A stretch of 64,000 nt of DNA from Heloderma charlesbogerti (Eukaryota > Chordata > Lepidosauria > Squamata > Helodermatidae), in assembly GCA_026122225.1 (NCBI GenBank), contig JANEZZ010001410.1, positions 186,001-250,000 of the forward strand, written 5' to 3'. The notes under the pieces were generated by a model. It worked only from the letters and a program-made list of their open reading frames with translations, did no database searches and was not told where the DNA came from. Shown here piece by piece: positions 1 to 9,029 of this stretch (its first letter is position 1; every line of letters starts with the position of its first letter). Made by a program: the position numbers and the translations under genes.

Positions 1-477
1 CCACCGCCATTTGCATTCCTTATTTTTGGCCGTCTTAGTCTATATAAATATTTACATAGACTAAGACAGCGAAAATAAGGGGAATGCAAACAGCGTAGCA
101 GCGGATGCTATTTGCGTTCCCCCTTATTTTCGCCGTCTCAGTCTACGTAAATATTTACATAGACTAAGACGGCCAAACATAACGAACGCAAATGGTGGTG
201 GCTGTAGCCCCCACCATTTGCGTACGCACGTTTTTTGTGGGGGGGTTTACGCCAGATGTGATAGACTACGTAAGTCTTTACCTAGCCTATTATGGCTGAC
301 TACAGGGACGCAAACGGCGGCGGCTACAGCTGCAGCCATTTGCATCCCTGCTAGCCAGCGGCTGGATGTCCAGCTGCTGGCAGAGCTGGCTGGCGAGGAT
401 TCTGGGGGGAGGGACAGAGCGCCTCCCCCCCAGCGGAACCCAGTGGAGCCAGGTAAGGGGACTTTCGTACATCCCTA
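1..477 (-). mobile_element. hAT family I element E1, right part (end A), cut by window edge
   Basis: Right part of a non-autonomous hAT-type element; the other end lies outside the window. The right terminus is CATCCCTA (470-477), preceded by the end-A signature of a GC-rich block and an outward splice-donor-like CAGGTAAG. The interior is a chain of palindromes: a TCTATATAAATATTTACATAGA-type hairpin at 29-72, an AATAAGGGGAATGC...GCGTTCCCCCTTATT hairpin at about 75-132, another GTCTACGTAAATATTTAC hairpin at 133-175, and GCAAATGG...CCATTTGC units at about 188-225 and 305-345. No transposase is encoded. The target duplication cannot be checked because the left end is missing. Confidence 0.8.
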
Positions 478-522
478 GAGAACTTCAGTGAGCTCATGTT
501 TTGCTGATTTGCAGATTTGTAG
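478..522. mobile_element. End fragment of family V repeat next to E1
   Basis: The 45 bp after E1 (GAGAACTTCAGTGAGCTC, then TTTTGCTGATTTGCAGATTTG) closely match the right end of the family V element at about 31,813-31,858. E1 probably inserted into a family V copy whose remainder lies left of the window. Confidence 0.45.
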
Positions 523-524
523 GG

Positions 525-618
525 ACAGAGAGAGAGAGAGAGAGAGAAGGAGATTGAGAAGGGGAGAGAGAAGGAAGGAAGGAAGGAAGGAAGGAAGGAA
601 GGAAGGAAGGAAGGAAGG
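525..618. repeat. (GA)n / (AAGG)n microsatellite
   Basis: A (GA)n run at 526-546 passes through an imperfect purine stretch into about ten uninterrupted AAGG units at 570-618. The tract is all purine on the + strand. Confidence 0.95.
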
Positions 619-673
619 TCAATGAAACAACATATTTGAGTTCTCTAAATTTCAGTTCCATGCTACCAGAAGG

Positions 674-1185
674 AGTCTATTTCCCACCTTCACAGCTGAG
701 CTAAGCAGAGCAGAGCAGAGGAAGCTGCTCCAGCTGGTGTTGGGACTATAGAGGCAAGCAAGCTCCCAGAGAATGAGCAATCAAAGCAAGCGAACAGAGG
801 GAGCAAACAGGAGTTGGCCAGGGGAGCTGCAGTGGCAGAAGAGATAAAGGAGACAAAGGCAAAGAGGTAAGTGGGCTGGAGGAAGCTGGAGGAAGCCCAG
901 AGGACTGTCGATTTCCTGCTGAGTGGCTGTGAGCTCACCAGGTGCCCCTGAGAGGTTCAATTAATTGGGGGGGTGAGTACTCCCAGCAGCTGAGAGGGCA
1001 GGAAGCTTCAGTCTGTTTCCTGCCTCCTAGCTGAGCAAAGCAGAGCGGAGGAAGCTACTCCAGCTGGTCTAGGGACTACAGAAGCTAACAAGCTCCCAGA
1101 GAGCAAGTGATCAGAGTAAGCAAACAGGAGTTGGCCAGGAGAGCTGCAGTGGCAGAAGAGACAAAGGAGACAAAGGCAAAGAGTG
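674..1185 (+). repeat. Two tandem units of a CR1 5' untranslated region
   Basis: Two diverged copies of one sequence lie about 335 bp apart. CTGAGCTAAGCAGAG begins at 696 and its partner CTGAGCAAAGCAGAG at 1,031. Both run through CAGCTGGT, CAAGCTCCCAGAGA, AGGAGTTGGCCAGG and AGCTGCAGTGGCAGAAGAG to AAAGGCAAAGAG. They lie just upstream of the CR1 ORF1 remnant and share its orientation. I infer a LINE 5' UTR with tandem promoter-type monomers. That such repeats act as promoters is known for some LINEs; nothing in this copy proves activity. Confidence 0.6.
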
Positions 1186-1292
1186 AGTAGAGGACTAGGA
1201 CCAGGCTACTCTAGAACAACCAGGAAGCTAGACACAAAAAGGGAAAAGATATTATGGAGGGACAAGACTCTCCAGTGGTGGTGACCTGAAAG

Positions 1293-1583
1293 GTGTGTGC
1301 CATGTTTGTTTTCTTGCCTGAGAACAACATGGCCTACACCTGCAACAAGTGCAAGTTGATCACGCTGCTGGAAGAAAAAGTAAGTGGACTGGAGTGGCGA
1401 CTGTCGACCCTCCGGGGAATAAGAGAACACGAAGAGTTCTTGGACAGAATGGGGGAACTACAGCAGCAAAGTGAAGAACAGAAGCTAGAAGAAGAACAGC
1501 AAGCTGAGGCAGAAGAGGAAACTGCTGAGGTGAGGAAAAATGAAGAAGAGGATGCTCCTTGGAAAAGAGCTTACTTTGAATGA
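1293..1583 (+). pseudogene. CR1 ORF1 N-terminal remnant
   Basis: An open frame of 96 codons. Its likely true start is the in-frame Met at MAYTCNKCKL rather than the first ATG. It has a CNKC motif, then a heptad-like helical stretch (KLITLLEEKVSGLEWRLSTL) followed by IREHEEFLDR, and then becomes Glu/Gln-rich. This layout matches the start of CR1 ORF1 proteins, RNA-binding chaperone-like proteins of the retrotransposition particle with a coiled-coil entry. The frame ends at 1,583, where the sequence jumps into RT, so the RNA-binding C-terminus is gone. It is a remnant, not a host gene. Confidence 0.6.
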
Positions 1584-3097
1584 GTTCAGATTTCCAGGGC
1601 CAGATGAACTGCACCCTAGAGTAATAAAGGAACTGGCAGAAGAACTCTCGGAATCACTGTCTATTGTCTTTGAGCAATCATGGAGGACGGGTGAAGTGCC
1701 AGATGACAGGAGGAGGGCTAATGTTGTTCCTATCTTCAAAAAGGGTAAAAAGGAGGAACCTGGGAACTACAGACCAGTCAGTCTGACATCAATCCCTGGT
1801 AAAATTCTGGAGCAGATGATAAAGCAATCCATCTGTAAGCATCTTGAAAACAATGCAGTGATGACTCGAAGCCAACATTCATTTGTCAAGAACAAATCCT
1901 GCCAGACGAATCTGATCTCATTTTTTGATCAGGTAACCTCCTTTGTGGACTGTGGGAATGCTGTGGACATTATATACCTCGACTTCAGCAAAGCTTTCAG
2001 CAAAGTGCCCCATGATATCCTGATGAGCAAAGTAGCTCAAAGTGGGCTAGATGAAACAATGATCCATTGGATCCACAGTTGGCTACAGAATGGGACTCAG
2101 AGAGTGATTATCAATGTAGGGATGTTAGAGAATTCTGCCACAGACTCCAATGAGGACAGATTCTTTTGAATCCAGCCTTCGGAGTCCATGGAGGAATGGC
2201 CCCACCTCCCTCCACCTCCCTCCAGACCCGCACGGAGCTGGATCCTCCTTGCTGGCCAGCTTCGGAGTGCCAGCGATACAGCTGCCATTGCTGTATCGCT
2301 GGCTGGGCTGACTGCATCTGGACACAAATGGCGTCTGCTACGCCATTTGGGGCCGGAAAGCAATTAGGTTAAGCTAAATGCAGACGTAAATGGCTGCATT
2401 TAGCTTAATCTAATTGCTTTCCAGCTGCAAACGGTGTAGCGGATGCCATTTGCGTCCGGAGTCAGTCAGCCCAGCCAGCAATACAACAATGGTGGCTGCA
2501 TCACTGGTGCTCTAGAGCCGGCTGGCAGCTCTGCAAAATTTCTGAGGAGCAGAGCCAGCCTGCGAAGATTCCGGGGGGAGGGAGGGATCGCCTCCCCCCC
2601 TGTGGACCCCGCCCCCTGCCAGAATGGCAGGTAAGTAATTCGTACATCCCTATATCAATGGGATCTTCTCAAACTGGGGAGAGGTAACGAGCGGGGCACC
2701 ACAGGGCTCAGTCCTGGGCCTGGTGCTCTTCAACATTTTTATTAATGTCTTGGAGGAGGAGGTGCAGGGAATGCTGATCAAATTTGCAGATGACACAAAA
2801 TTGGGTGGAATAGCTAATACCTTGGGAGACAGAAGCAAAAGTCAAAGTGATCTTGACAGACTGGAGCGCTGGGCTGAAAACAAGAGAATGAAATTTAATA
2901 GGGATAAATGCCAAGTTCTGCACCTAGGAAAAAGAAACCAAATGCACAGTTACAAGATGGGGGATATGTGGCTCAACAACACTACAAGCGAGAAGGACCT
3001 TGGAACTGTTGTCGATCACAAGATGGATATGAGCCAACAATGGGATGTGGCTGAAAAAAGTCAAATGCTCTTTTCGGCTGCATTCATAGAAGCATAG
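1540..3097 (+). pseudogene. CR1 reverse-transcriptase (ORF2) remnant, disrupted by hAT E2
   Basis: The fingers/palm part of a CR1-clade reverse transcriptase. Motifs in order are GPDELHPRVIKELAEEL (about 1,597), GNYRPVSLTSIPGKILEQ (about 1,765), YLDFSKAFSKVPHDIL (about 1,975), then after E2 GAPQGSVLG (about 2,693) and the catalytic FADDTKLGG (about 2,783). There are no in-frame stops in 1,540-2,116 or 2,661-3,097. If the 536-bp insert plus one copy of TATCAATG is ignored, the second segment is exactly in phase with the first. The endonuclease domain and the RT start are missing, and the C-terminus is lost at the stop at 3,095. The gene is dead, but its palm domain was still open when the transposon arrived. 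Confidence 0.93.
2117..2652 (-). mobile_element. hAT family I element E2 with exact 8-bp target duplication
   Basis: Starts TAGGGATG (2,117-2,124), ends CATCCCTA (2,645-2,652) and is flanked by perfect TATCAATG duplications (2,109-2,116 and 2,653-2,660). End B, a hairpin of GAATTCTGCCACAGACTCC type, is on the left. End A, with CAGGTAAGT, is on the right. The core differs from other copies: an inverted pair GGAAAGCAATTAGGTTAAGC / GCTTAATCTAATTGCTTTCC lies between GCAAATGG-type palindromes at about 2,325-2,455. It encodes no protein and interrupts the CR1 RT. Confidence 0.95.
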
Positions 3098-3677
3098 CTT
3101 CCAAATCCCGGGAAGTACTAGTTCCCCTCTACTCAGCACTGGTTAGGCCTCATCTGGAGCACTGTGTCCAGTTCTGGGTGCCACACTTTAAGAAGGATGC
3201 AGACAAGCTGGAGAGGGTTTAGAGGAGGGCAACAAAGATGATCAGGGGACTGGAAACAAAGCCCTATGAAGAGAGACTGAAAGCACTGGGCATGTTTAGT
3301 CTTGAGAAGAGAAGACTGAGGGGAGATAGGGTAGCGCTTTTCAAGTACTTGAAAGGTTGTCACAGAGAGGAAGGCCAGGATCTCTTCTCAATCATCCCAG
3401 AATGAAGGACACGAATGGGCTCAAGTGACCAGAAGAATGGACTCAACTGACAGGAAGCCAGATTCCGGCTGAACATCAGGAAAAACTTCTTGAGAGTTAG
3501 AGCAATACACTAATTGAACAGATTACCTAGGGAGGTGATGGGCTCGCCCACACTGGAGGCATTCAAGATGAGGCTGGACAGCCATCTGTCAGGGATGCTC
3601 TGACTAGGATTCCTGCATTGAGCAGGGGGTTGGACTCAATGGCCCCTTCCAACCCTACTATTCTATGATTCTATGAT

Positions 3678-4868
3678 CATCTCCTCCTCCCAGACATTAC
3701 AATTATCATCAGATCCCATTCTCCAGGTACCCCATCAAATGAAGAGTGATAGGTGATCTATGTTATGACCTTTTCAGCACCAGTTGAAGACCTTTTAATT
3801 TTTTATCTTTAGACATTGTATTGCTTTTACCTCCCCTGTGTCAATGTTTTGCTGCAGGTAGTTTTAACTGTAATTTGCACTGTGGCCATTTTTTCTGTTT
3901 TGATTTTTTGCTGATTTAAATCTTCATGGTTTTAAATGTTATTATTAATTGCCCAGAGAACATGGCGTATTGATCCTCATGAGCTTCTCTATGCTGGGAA
4001 CAGCTGTACCTGTTGAATTTTTCTGGTGCAGATAGGTTATAATTTCATTTCGGTTCATTTTTTATAAGAATTCACAAAAGTCTGTGAGATTCTTTATATT
4101 TGGGCAAGAAAGAACTGGATAATAATAATTAAAAAAAACAATGTAGGAGAAAGCAAAACAGTCAGATTCACCCCTCCCTCATTTTGGCAGGTGCAAGTTG
4201 TCCTTCAGTGATGAGAGAAGCTGCACCTGCTAAAATTCCCTCTTCTGCATAGATATGAAAGGTGTAGGAACCCTGTCCTCTTTTGCATTTGATCACCCTA
4301 TGATTTAGGTTTCCTTTGACATGAAGGGAAGTTTGTTTTTCTAAAAAAGAAAACATTATTTTCTCCTTGATGTTCATTACAGAAGCTAACATCACCACAA
4401 ACCATTTCTGTCACTTTCCAGATGTTCATGCTGAGTTCCAGCTATGGGCAAAGGTACCTTGAGTCAACCTCTCATTTCTGTACTTCACATGCACAGGCTG
4501 TTCAGAGAGTACTTCAGCCTGCCATACAAATTCCCCCCTTTGGTTCCTGCAGTGGTCCAAATGAATTACACTTAAGAAAGACAGGCCAGACAGAGTTTTC
4601 ATCAGTGGCATTAGCACACAGGTGAACAAAAAGAGGAGTGTACTGAACAAAATGATGATGGAACAGAAAGTCAAGTCTCCCAGGAGAAGTAGAAGAAGAA
4701 GGAGAGGGGAAAGCTGGGATGCTTAGCAATTATGATGGAGTTTGATTGGTGTCAGAGAGGTCAAGAGTTGCCAGAGAAATGCGGAGACATAGAAAACAAT
4801 AAGAAGCTGGAGTTAAGTTGCAGAGAGAAGTAGGGAGGCACTCTGGAATCTTTTGAACATAAAATGCT
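3678..4868. other. No gene seen; old LINE 3'-UTR-like AT-rich sequence
   Basis: About 1.2 kb with no convincing coding region. Positions 3,800-3,965 are T-rich with TTTTAAATGTTATTATTAATT followed by GCCCAGAGAACATGG, resembling a decayed L2-type LINE 3' end. The rest (3,966-4,868) has only short unrelated open frames and no inverted-repeat termini that I can see. Confidence 0.35.
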
Positions 4869-4876
4869 TAGAGGAC

Positions 4877-5402
4877 TAGGGATGTATGAGAAGTCATTTT
4901 TTGCTAGACAAACATGTGAAAATGAACCATCTGAAGCTCCCGATGTGAGTGCAACAATGTGCCTACCAAAGATATTCATAAAGTGTCAAACACGTGCTTG
5001 CATTCATCTCACTCCTGATTATTATTATTTTATTTATTTCATTTCTATACCACCCAATAGCCAAAGCTCTCTGGGCAGTTCACAAAAATTAAAACCCAGC
5101 TCGATTCCTAGTTCAAGTTGCCCAAATTCCCTCATTTGATTTGAGCAAAGTTCCTCAGTGGACCGGATCAGCCCTGTTTTAGTCTATGGAGGAAGGTTGC
5201 GCAAATTATAAAATGTGTGCAAATTTTGGGAAACTTGTACAAATCTCCCATTCAATTGCTGCTCAGCAATCAGGCAAGTTTCTAATTCGCGCAGAGCAAG
5301 CAGCGATTGCAAATGCAAATGGGCATCAGGCCCGAGACGAGGGGCAAGATGATGTTTGGAGCATCCTGGCAATCTTGAACATCACTCATTCGCCCATCCC
5401 TA
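4877..5402. mobile_element. hAT-like family II element, copy 1
   Basis: Starts TAGGGATG (4,877) and ends CATCCCTA (5,395-5,402). The flanking octamers TAGAGGAC and GAGAGGAT match at 6 of 8. The interior is AT-rich, with GCAAATTTTGGG, CAAATCTCCCATT, GCAAATGCAAATGG and CATCAGGCCCGAGACGAGG. The same phrases in the same order occur at 24,135-24,588, so these are two copies of one family. No coding capacity. A LINE 3'-end fragment is embedded at 5,021-5,095. Confidence 0.75.
5021..5095 (-). mobile_element. LINE 3'-end fragment, antisense, inside family II copy 1
   Basis: A run of TTATTTATTTC followed by CTATACCACCCAATAGCC and AAAGCTCTCTGGGCAGTTCA. The same sequence occurs antisense at 7,140-7,200 and in sense orientation at about 33,735-33,775 as the tail of a recognisable LINE 3' end. 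It is missing from the other family II copy, so it inserted later. Confidence 0.6.
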
Positions 5403-5412
5403 GAGAGGATTC

Positions 5413-6568
5413 TAGGGATGTACAAAAGGCACTTACCTGGTCCCGCAGCTTGCTTCGCGGTGGGGGGGAGGGGCTTCGGTTCTCCCCTCGAAATTCAGGC
5501 CTGGCCAAAATTCAGGCTGGGGAGAAGCGCCCCACCTCCCCGGCCGCGAAATCAAAAAGTGAAAGAAAAAAAAACACCCGTGATAGGCTACGTAATGATT
5601 TACGTAACCTATCATGGCTGGATTTCCAAAGTCAGCCGTGATAGGCTACATAAATCGTTACGTAGCCTATCACGGGTGACTATGAAAAAAAAAAAAAGCA
5701 CGTATGCAAATGGCGGCACCCATGGGCGCCGCCATTTGCATTCCTTATTTGGTCCCAGTAGTCTATGTAAAGATTTACGTAGACTACGGCGAAAATAAGG
5801 GCAATGCAAATAGCGTTGCCCTTATTTTTGCTGTAGTCTACGTAAATCTTTACGTAAACTACCGGGACCAAATAAGGAACGCAAATGGTGGCGCCCATGG
5901 GCACCGCCATTTGCGTACGTGCTTTTTTTTTTTTTCAAAGTCACCTGTGATAGGCTACGTAACGATTTACGTAGCCTATCACAGCTGACTTTGGAAATCT
6001 AGCCATGATAGGCTACGTAAATCGTTACGTAGCCTATCACGGGTGTTTTGTTTTGTTTTTACTTTATTTTGTAATGGCGGCGGCGGCCGGTTGGAAGACC
6101 GGCCGCTGCCCCGCCCCCAATGAACCGCGTTGCCCTTATTTTCTCCGTAGTCTACATAAATGTTTACGTAGACTACACGTGCCCAAATAAGGAACGCAAA
6201 TGGCGGCGCCCATGGGCGCCGCCATTTGCGTACGCGCTTTTTTTTCCCCCAAAGTCAGCCGTGATAGGCTACGTAAGGATTTACGTAGCCTATCACGGCT
6301 GACTGCAGGGACGCAAATGGCGGTGGCTATGGCCACCGCTATTTGCGTCCAGGCCGGCCAGGAGGATTCGCGGGCAGAGGGACAGGGCACCTCCCCCCCG
6401 GCCAGAATTTTGGCCAGAGGGACGTGGCGCCTCCCCTCCAGCCAAAATTTTGGCGGGGAGGGATGGGGCGCCTCCCCCCGGCCCAGAATTTCGGTGGAGG
6501 GACGGAGCGCCTCCCCCCCACCGCGAAGCAAGCTGCGGGATCAGGTAAGGGACTTTCGTCCATCCCTA
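5413..6568. mobile_element. hAT family I element E3, chimeric with end A at both sides
   Basis: TAGGGATG (5,413) to CATCCCTA (6,561-6,568). Unlike other copies, both ends are type A: the left reads inward through TACCTGGTCCCGCAGCTTGC and the right is its reverse complement. A core of stacked palindromes fills 5,578-6,045. At 6,073-6,122 a truncated end-B exon-like segment (ATGGCGGCGGCGG...) runs straight into half of another core (6,125-6,330) and a second end A. The flanking octamers (GAGGATTC and GGGAGAAG) do not match. The simplest reading is recombination between two copies. Confidence 0.85.
5578..6045. repeat. Hierarchical palindrome core of E3
   Basis: Sub-palindromes of three types are arranged symmetrically about roughly 5,812: two TGATAGGCTACGT...ACGTAGCCTATCA hairpins on each side, two GCAAATGGCGGC...GCCGCCATTTGC hairpins (about 5,705-5,740 and 5,880-5,915), and two GTAGTCTACGTAAA hairpins flanking a centre of CAATGCAAATAGCGTTG. 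Each arm of the large palindrome is itself made of palindromes. An A-run near 5,685-5,697 pairs with a T-run near 5,925-5,936. Confidence 0.9.
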
Positions 6569-6945
6569 GGGAGAAGTGAAGAGGCACATTTGAAATTGGG
6601 AGTTTTTTGGAATACATCCCCACCCCCACCCCATGGTAATGCTGCACCCCATCATGAGGTGAACTCAGGGCATTTCAGATTTGGTCCTCAGCTTCAAAAG
6701 GCTAGCATTGGGTTCTCCCCTCCTAATGACTCAGGATCCCTGGAGAACTACATTTCCCAGGGCTCCATGCACCTGGGACATTGCTTTTGTACTATTCTAG
6801 AGGTGCTGAGAAAGGGAGAGACCTTTCTGCCACTATTGCTCCTGTCCCACTATCAGGAAGGTTTGGCAGTGAGAAGGAGTCCTTGGGACTCCTGGAGTGG
6901 AGAAAAGATCCTGTGGGGTTAATGGGAAAATGACTGGAGACACCA
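6569..6945. other. No gene or recognisable repeat
   Basis: A 377-bp interval after E3. Short open frames only, no inverted termini and no simple repeat. Confidence 0.4.
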
Positions 6946-7100
6946 TTAAGAACATAAGAAGAGCTGTGCTGGATTAGACCAAGGCCTATCTCATCCAGCA
7001 CTCTATTCACACAGTGGCCAACCAAATGCCCATGGGAAGCCCACAAGCAGGACATGAGTCCAATCACCCACTTTGTGCTACCAGTGACATCACTGGAAGC
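6946..7100 (-). mobile_element. LINE-type 3' repeat fragment, antisense
   Basis: TTAAGAACATAAGAAGAGC followed by CAGCACTCTATTCACACAGTGG and AAGCCCACAAGCAGGACA is the reverse complement of the 3' part of the repeat at about 28,832-29,160 (GTGTGAACAGAGTGCTGGAC ... TTCTTATGTTCTTA). It is a dispersed reptilian LINE-type 3' end in inverted orientation. Confidence 0.65.
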
Positions 7101-7111
7101 ATGGAATGATT

Positions 7112-7290
7112 TCAAAAATTATTTATTTATTTATGTATTTATTTTTATTTCATTCCTATACCGCCCAATAGCCAAAGCTCTCTGGGCAGTTCACAAAACT
7201 TAAAACCAAAGAGCACGCAATAAAACAATATAAAATATATAAAACATTAAAACCACAGTATAACAGAACAACCAGAATAAAACCAGGAAA
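7112..7290 (-). mobile_element. LINE 3'-end fragment with (ATTT)n, antisense
   Basis: (TTTA)n at 7,118-7,150 is followed by CCTATACCGCCCAATAGCC, AAAGCTCTCTGGGCAGTTCA and an A-rich tract ending near 7,260. It is the same 3' end as at 5,021-5,095 and the inverse of that at 33,735-33,775. The ATTT run is the LINE tail on the opposite strand. Confidence 0.65.
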
Positions 7291-7739
7291 AAAATGGGCT
7301 TGGGGAAAACCAAGCTATTTCTGATTTCAGGAAGAAATCTTCAGGAGGAGGAAAATAGCTTGGTGTGGCAAGCCCAATTCTGAATTGGGACCAAGAGTTA
7401 CCCATCACTGTGGTGTGAGGAAATGACATATGAATGCAAGCTAAGAAGATTCCAGGTCAAATCGCACCTCAGCCATGAGCTAATTGTGTGGATTCTGGCA
7501 AGCAACTCTCTCTCAGCCTCTGTTCCACCAGTCTGCTATATGGGAAAAAATTAGGGGTGCACGAAAGTCACTTACCTGGTCTCGCAGCTTTTCGTGGTGG
7601 GGTGGAGGCGCTTTGCTGCTCCCCCTGCGAAGTTCAGGCTGGGGGGGAGGCTTCCCGCCTTGCCCAGCCGAAATTCAGGCCGGGGGGGAGGCTTCCCGCC
7701 TCGCCCGGCCGCAAAATTAAAAGTTAAAAAAAAAACCAC

Positions 7740-8213
7740 ACCCCCGTGATAGGCTACGTGACGATTAACGTAGCCTGTCACGGCTAGATCTGCAAAGTCA
7801 GCCGTGATAGGCTACGTAAATCGTCACGTAGCCTATCACGGGTGACTTTAAAAAAAAAAAGCGCGTATGCAAATGGCGGCCGCCATAGGGAGCCGCCATT
7901 CGTGTTCCTTATTTGGTCGCTGTAGTCTACGTAAATCTTTACGTAGACTACGGAGAAAATAAGGGCAACGCAGATATCCTTGCCCTTATTTTCGCCGTAG
8001 TCTACGTAAATCTTTACGTAGACTACAGCGACCAAATAAGGAACGGGAATGGCGGCTCCCTATGAGGGCCGCCATTATCCGTACGCGCTTTTTTTTTTTT
8101 TTTAAGTCAGCCGTGATAGGCTACGTGACGATTTACGTAGCCTATCACGGCTGACTTTGCAAATCTAGCTGTGATAGGCTACGTTAATCGTCACGTAGCC
8201 TATCACGGGGGTG
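7740..8213. repeat. Hierarchical palindrome core of E4
   Basis: Symmetric about roughly 7,976. In order outside-in are paired TGATAGGCTACGT(G/A)A hairpins, an A-run (7,850-7,860) matched by a T-run (8,090-8,102), GCCATT/AATGGC hairpins, and two GTAGTCTACGTAAATCTTTAC hairpins around AAGGGCAACGC...TTGCCCTT. The layout is the same as in E3 and E8. Confidence 0.9.
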
Positions 8214-8235
8214 TTTTTTTTTTTCTTTTATTGGA

Positions 8236-8342
8236 ATGGCAGCGGCAGCAGCCGGTCAAAAGACCGGCTGCCGCTCCCGCCCCAGACAAAGACCCGATGA
8301 ACCGCCGGCTGGACCTGCCACCGGGAGGGACATTCACCAAAG
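8236..8342 (+). other. Exon-like segment of E4 ending at AAAG|GTAAGT
   Basis: Starts with an ATG in ATGGCAGCGGCAGCAGCC and stays open for 35 codons plus two bases to a consensus donor (GTAAGT at 8,343). The peptide begins MAAAAAGQKTGCRSR and ends PPAGPATGRDIHQ. The matching segment of E8 has the same length and phase, although about a quarter of its residues differ. Whether it is transcribed or translated is unknown. Confidence 0.5.
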
Positions 8343-8475
8343 GTAAGTCCCGTCCCGGGGGGGGTGCAGGGGGTGGGGGTGTGTGGAGAATTTCTCCCCG
8401 AAACTTGTTCAGGGGGCCAAACACGTTGGCGCTTGGCCCCCTGAAGTTTCGGGGAGAAATTCTCCGCCATCCCTA

Positions 8476-8938
8476 GAAAAAATACTAATACTAATACTAA
8501 TAATTAAGTAAAATGTATGGTACATGGATGTTAATAGGACATAGAGACGACTAGGCTAAGGCCCATTGATTTCATTTTTTTCCCCGCAACTCCATAAGTG
8601 TAGGGCGTGGATCAGGGATTTTTTTTACTTCCACTTGTAACTTAATTAAAGCACATATGTATGAATAAACCTCACTATGATTATAGCCCCTGGAAACGTT
8701 CTCTGAATATCAAGAATGCCACCCATAAATATTATTCTGTAAAGTCAGATGGAATTACACATTTCAAGCAATTCCAATAGCAAAACTGATTAAGCTGTTT
8801 TACTGTGAAGGAGAGGATTTAATTTTTATATAGTTTGTTTAAATAGCAATATAAAGAATGCCCTATCAGCAAATGATGATTACAGCTGGCATTATATACC
8901 CAGAGGTCTGTGTACACAAAAAGCTGAAGATTGGTAAT
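8476..8938. other. No gene seen; short (TACTAA)n run
   Basis: AT-rich sequence with four units of ACTAAT at 8,486-8,504 and no coding signal. It lies between E4's target duplication and the GAA microsatellite. Confidence 0.4.
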
Positions 8939-9008
8939 GAAGAAGAAGAAGAAGAAGAAGAAGAAGAAGAAGAAGAAGAAGAAGAAGAAGAAGAAGAAGA
9001 AGAAGAAA
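8939..9008. repeat. (GAA)n microsatellite
   Basis: About 22 uninterrupted GAA units followed by an A-rich tract to 9,029. In three frames it reads as poly-Glu, poly-Lys or poly-Arg, none of which is evidence of a gene. Confidence 0.97.
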
Positions 9009-9029
9009 AGGAGAAAAAAAAACCCACTA

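Larger units (their letters stand above)
674..3677 (+). mobile_element. CR1 LINE copy with internal deletion, split by hAT E2
   Basis: A long CR1 retrotransposon copy in sense orientation. In order it holds tandem 5' UTR units (674-1,185), an ORF1 remnant (1,293-1,583), an abrupt join into the reverse-transcriptase domain (about 1,580-1,590), the RT remnant, a 3' UTR and the typical CR1 tail of repeated ATTCTATG (3,659-3,677). The join implies loss of the rest of ORF1, the endonuclease and the first part of RT. E2 (2,117-2,652) interrupts the RT reading frame. The phrases TGCATTGAGCAGGGGG and TTGGACTCAATGGCCC upstream of the tail recur in the other CR1 fragments here. Confidence 0.9.
7552..8475 (+). 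mobile_element. hAT family I element E4 with exact 8-bp target duplication
   Basis: TAGGGGTG (7,552) to CATCCCTA (8,468-8,475), flanked by perfect GAAAAAAT octamers (7,544-7,551 and 8,476-8,483). End A (7,552-7,730) holds repeats of the TTCAGGC(C/T)GGGGGGGAGGC type. The core palindrome spans 7,740-8,213. End B holds an ATG-initiated exon-like segment ending in a splice donor (8,236-8,342) and a terminal hairpin (about 8,384-8,467, GGAGAATTTCTCCCCGAAAC paired with its complement). No transposase. Confidence 0.95.

Noticed and set aside
5704..5988. Pairs of near-mirror open frames such as those beginning MIGYVN or containing VVYVNLYVDY on both strands
   Set aside because: The palindromic cores translate to almost the same peptide on both strands, which shows DNA symmetry rather than protein selection.
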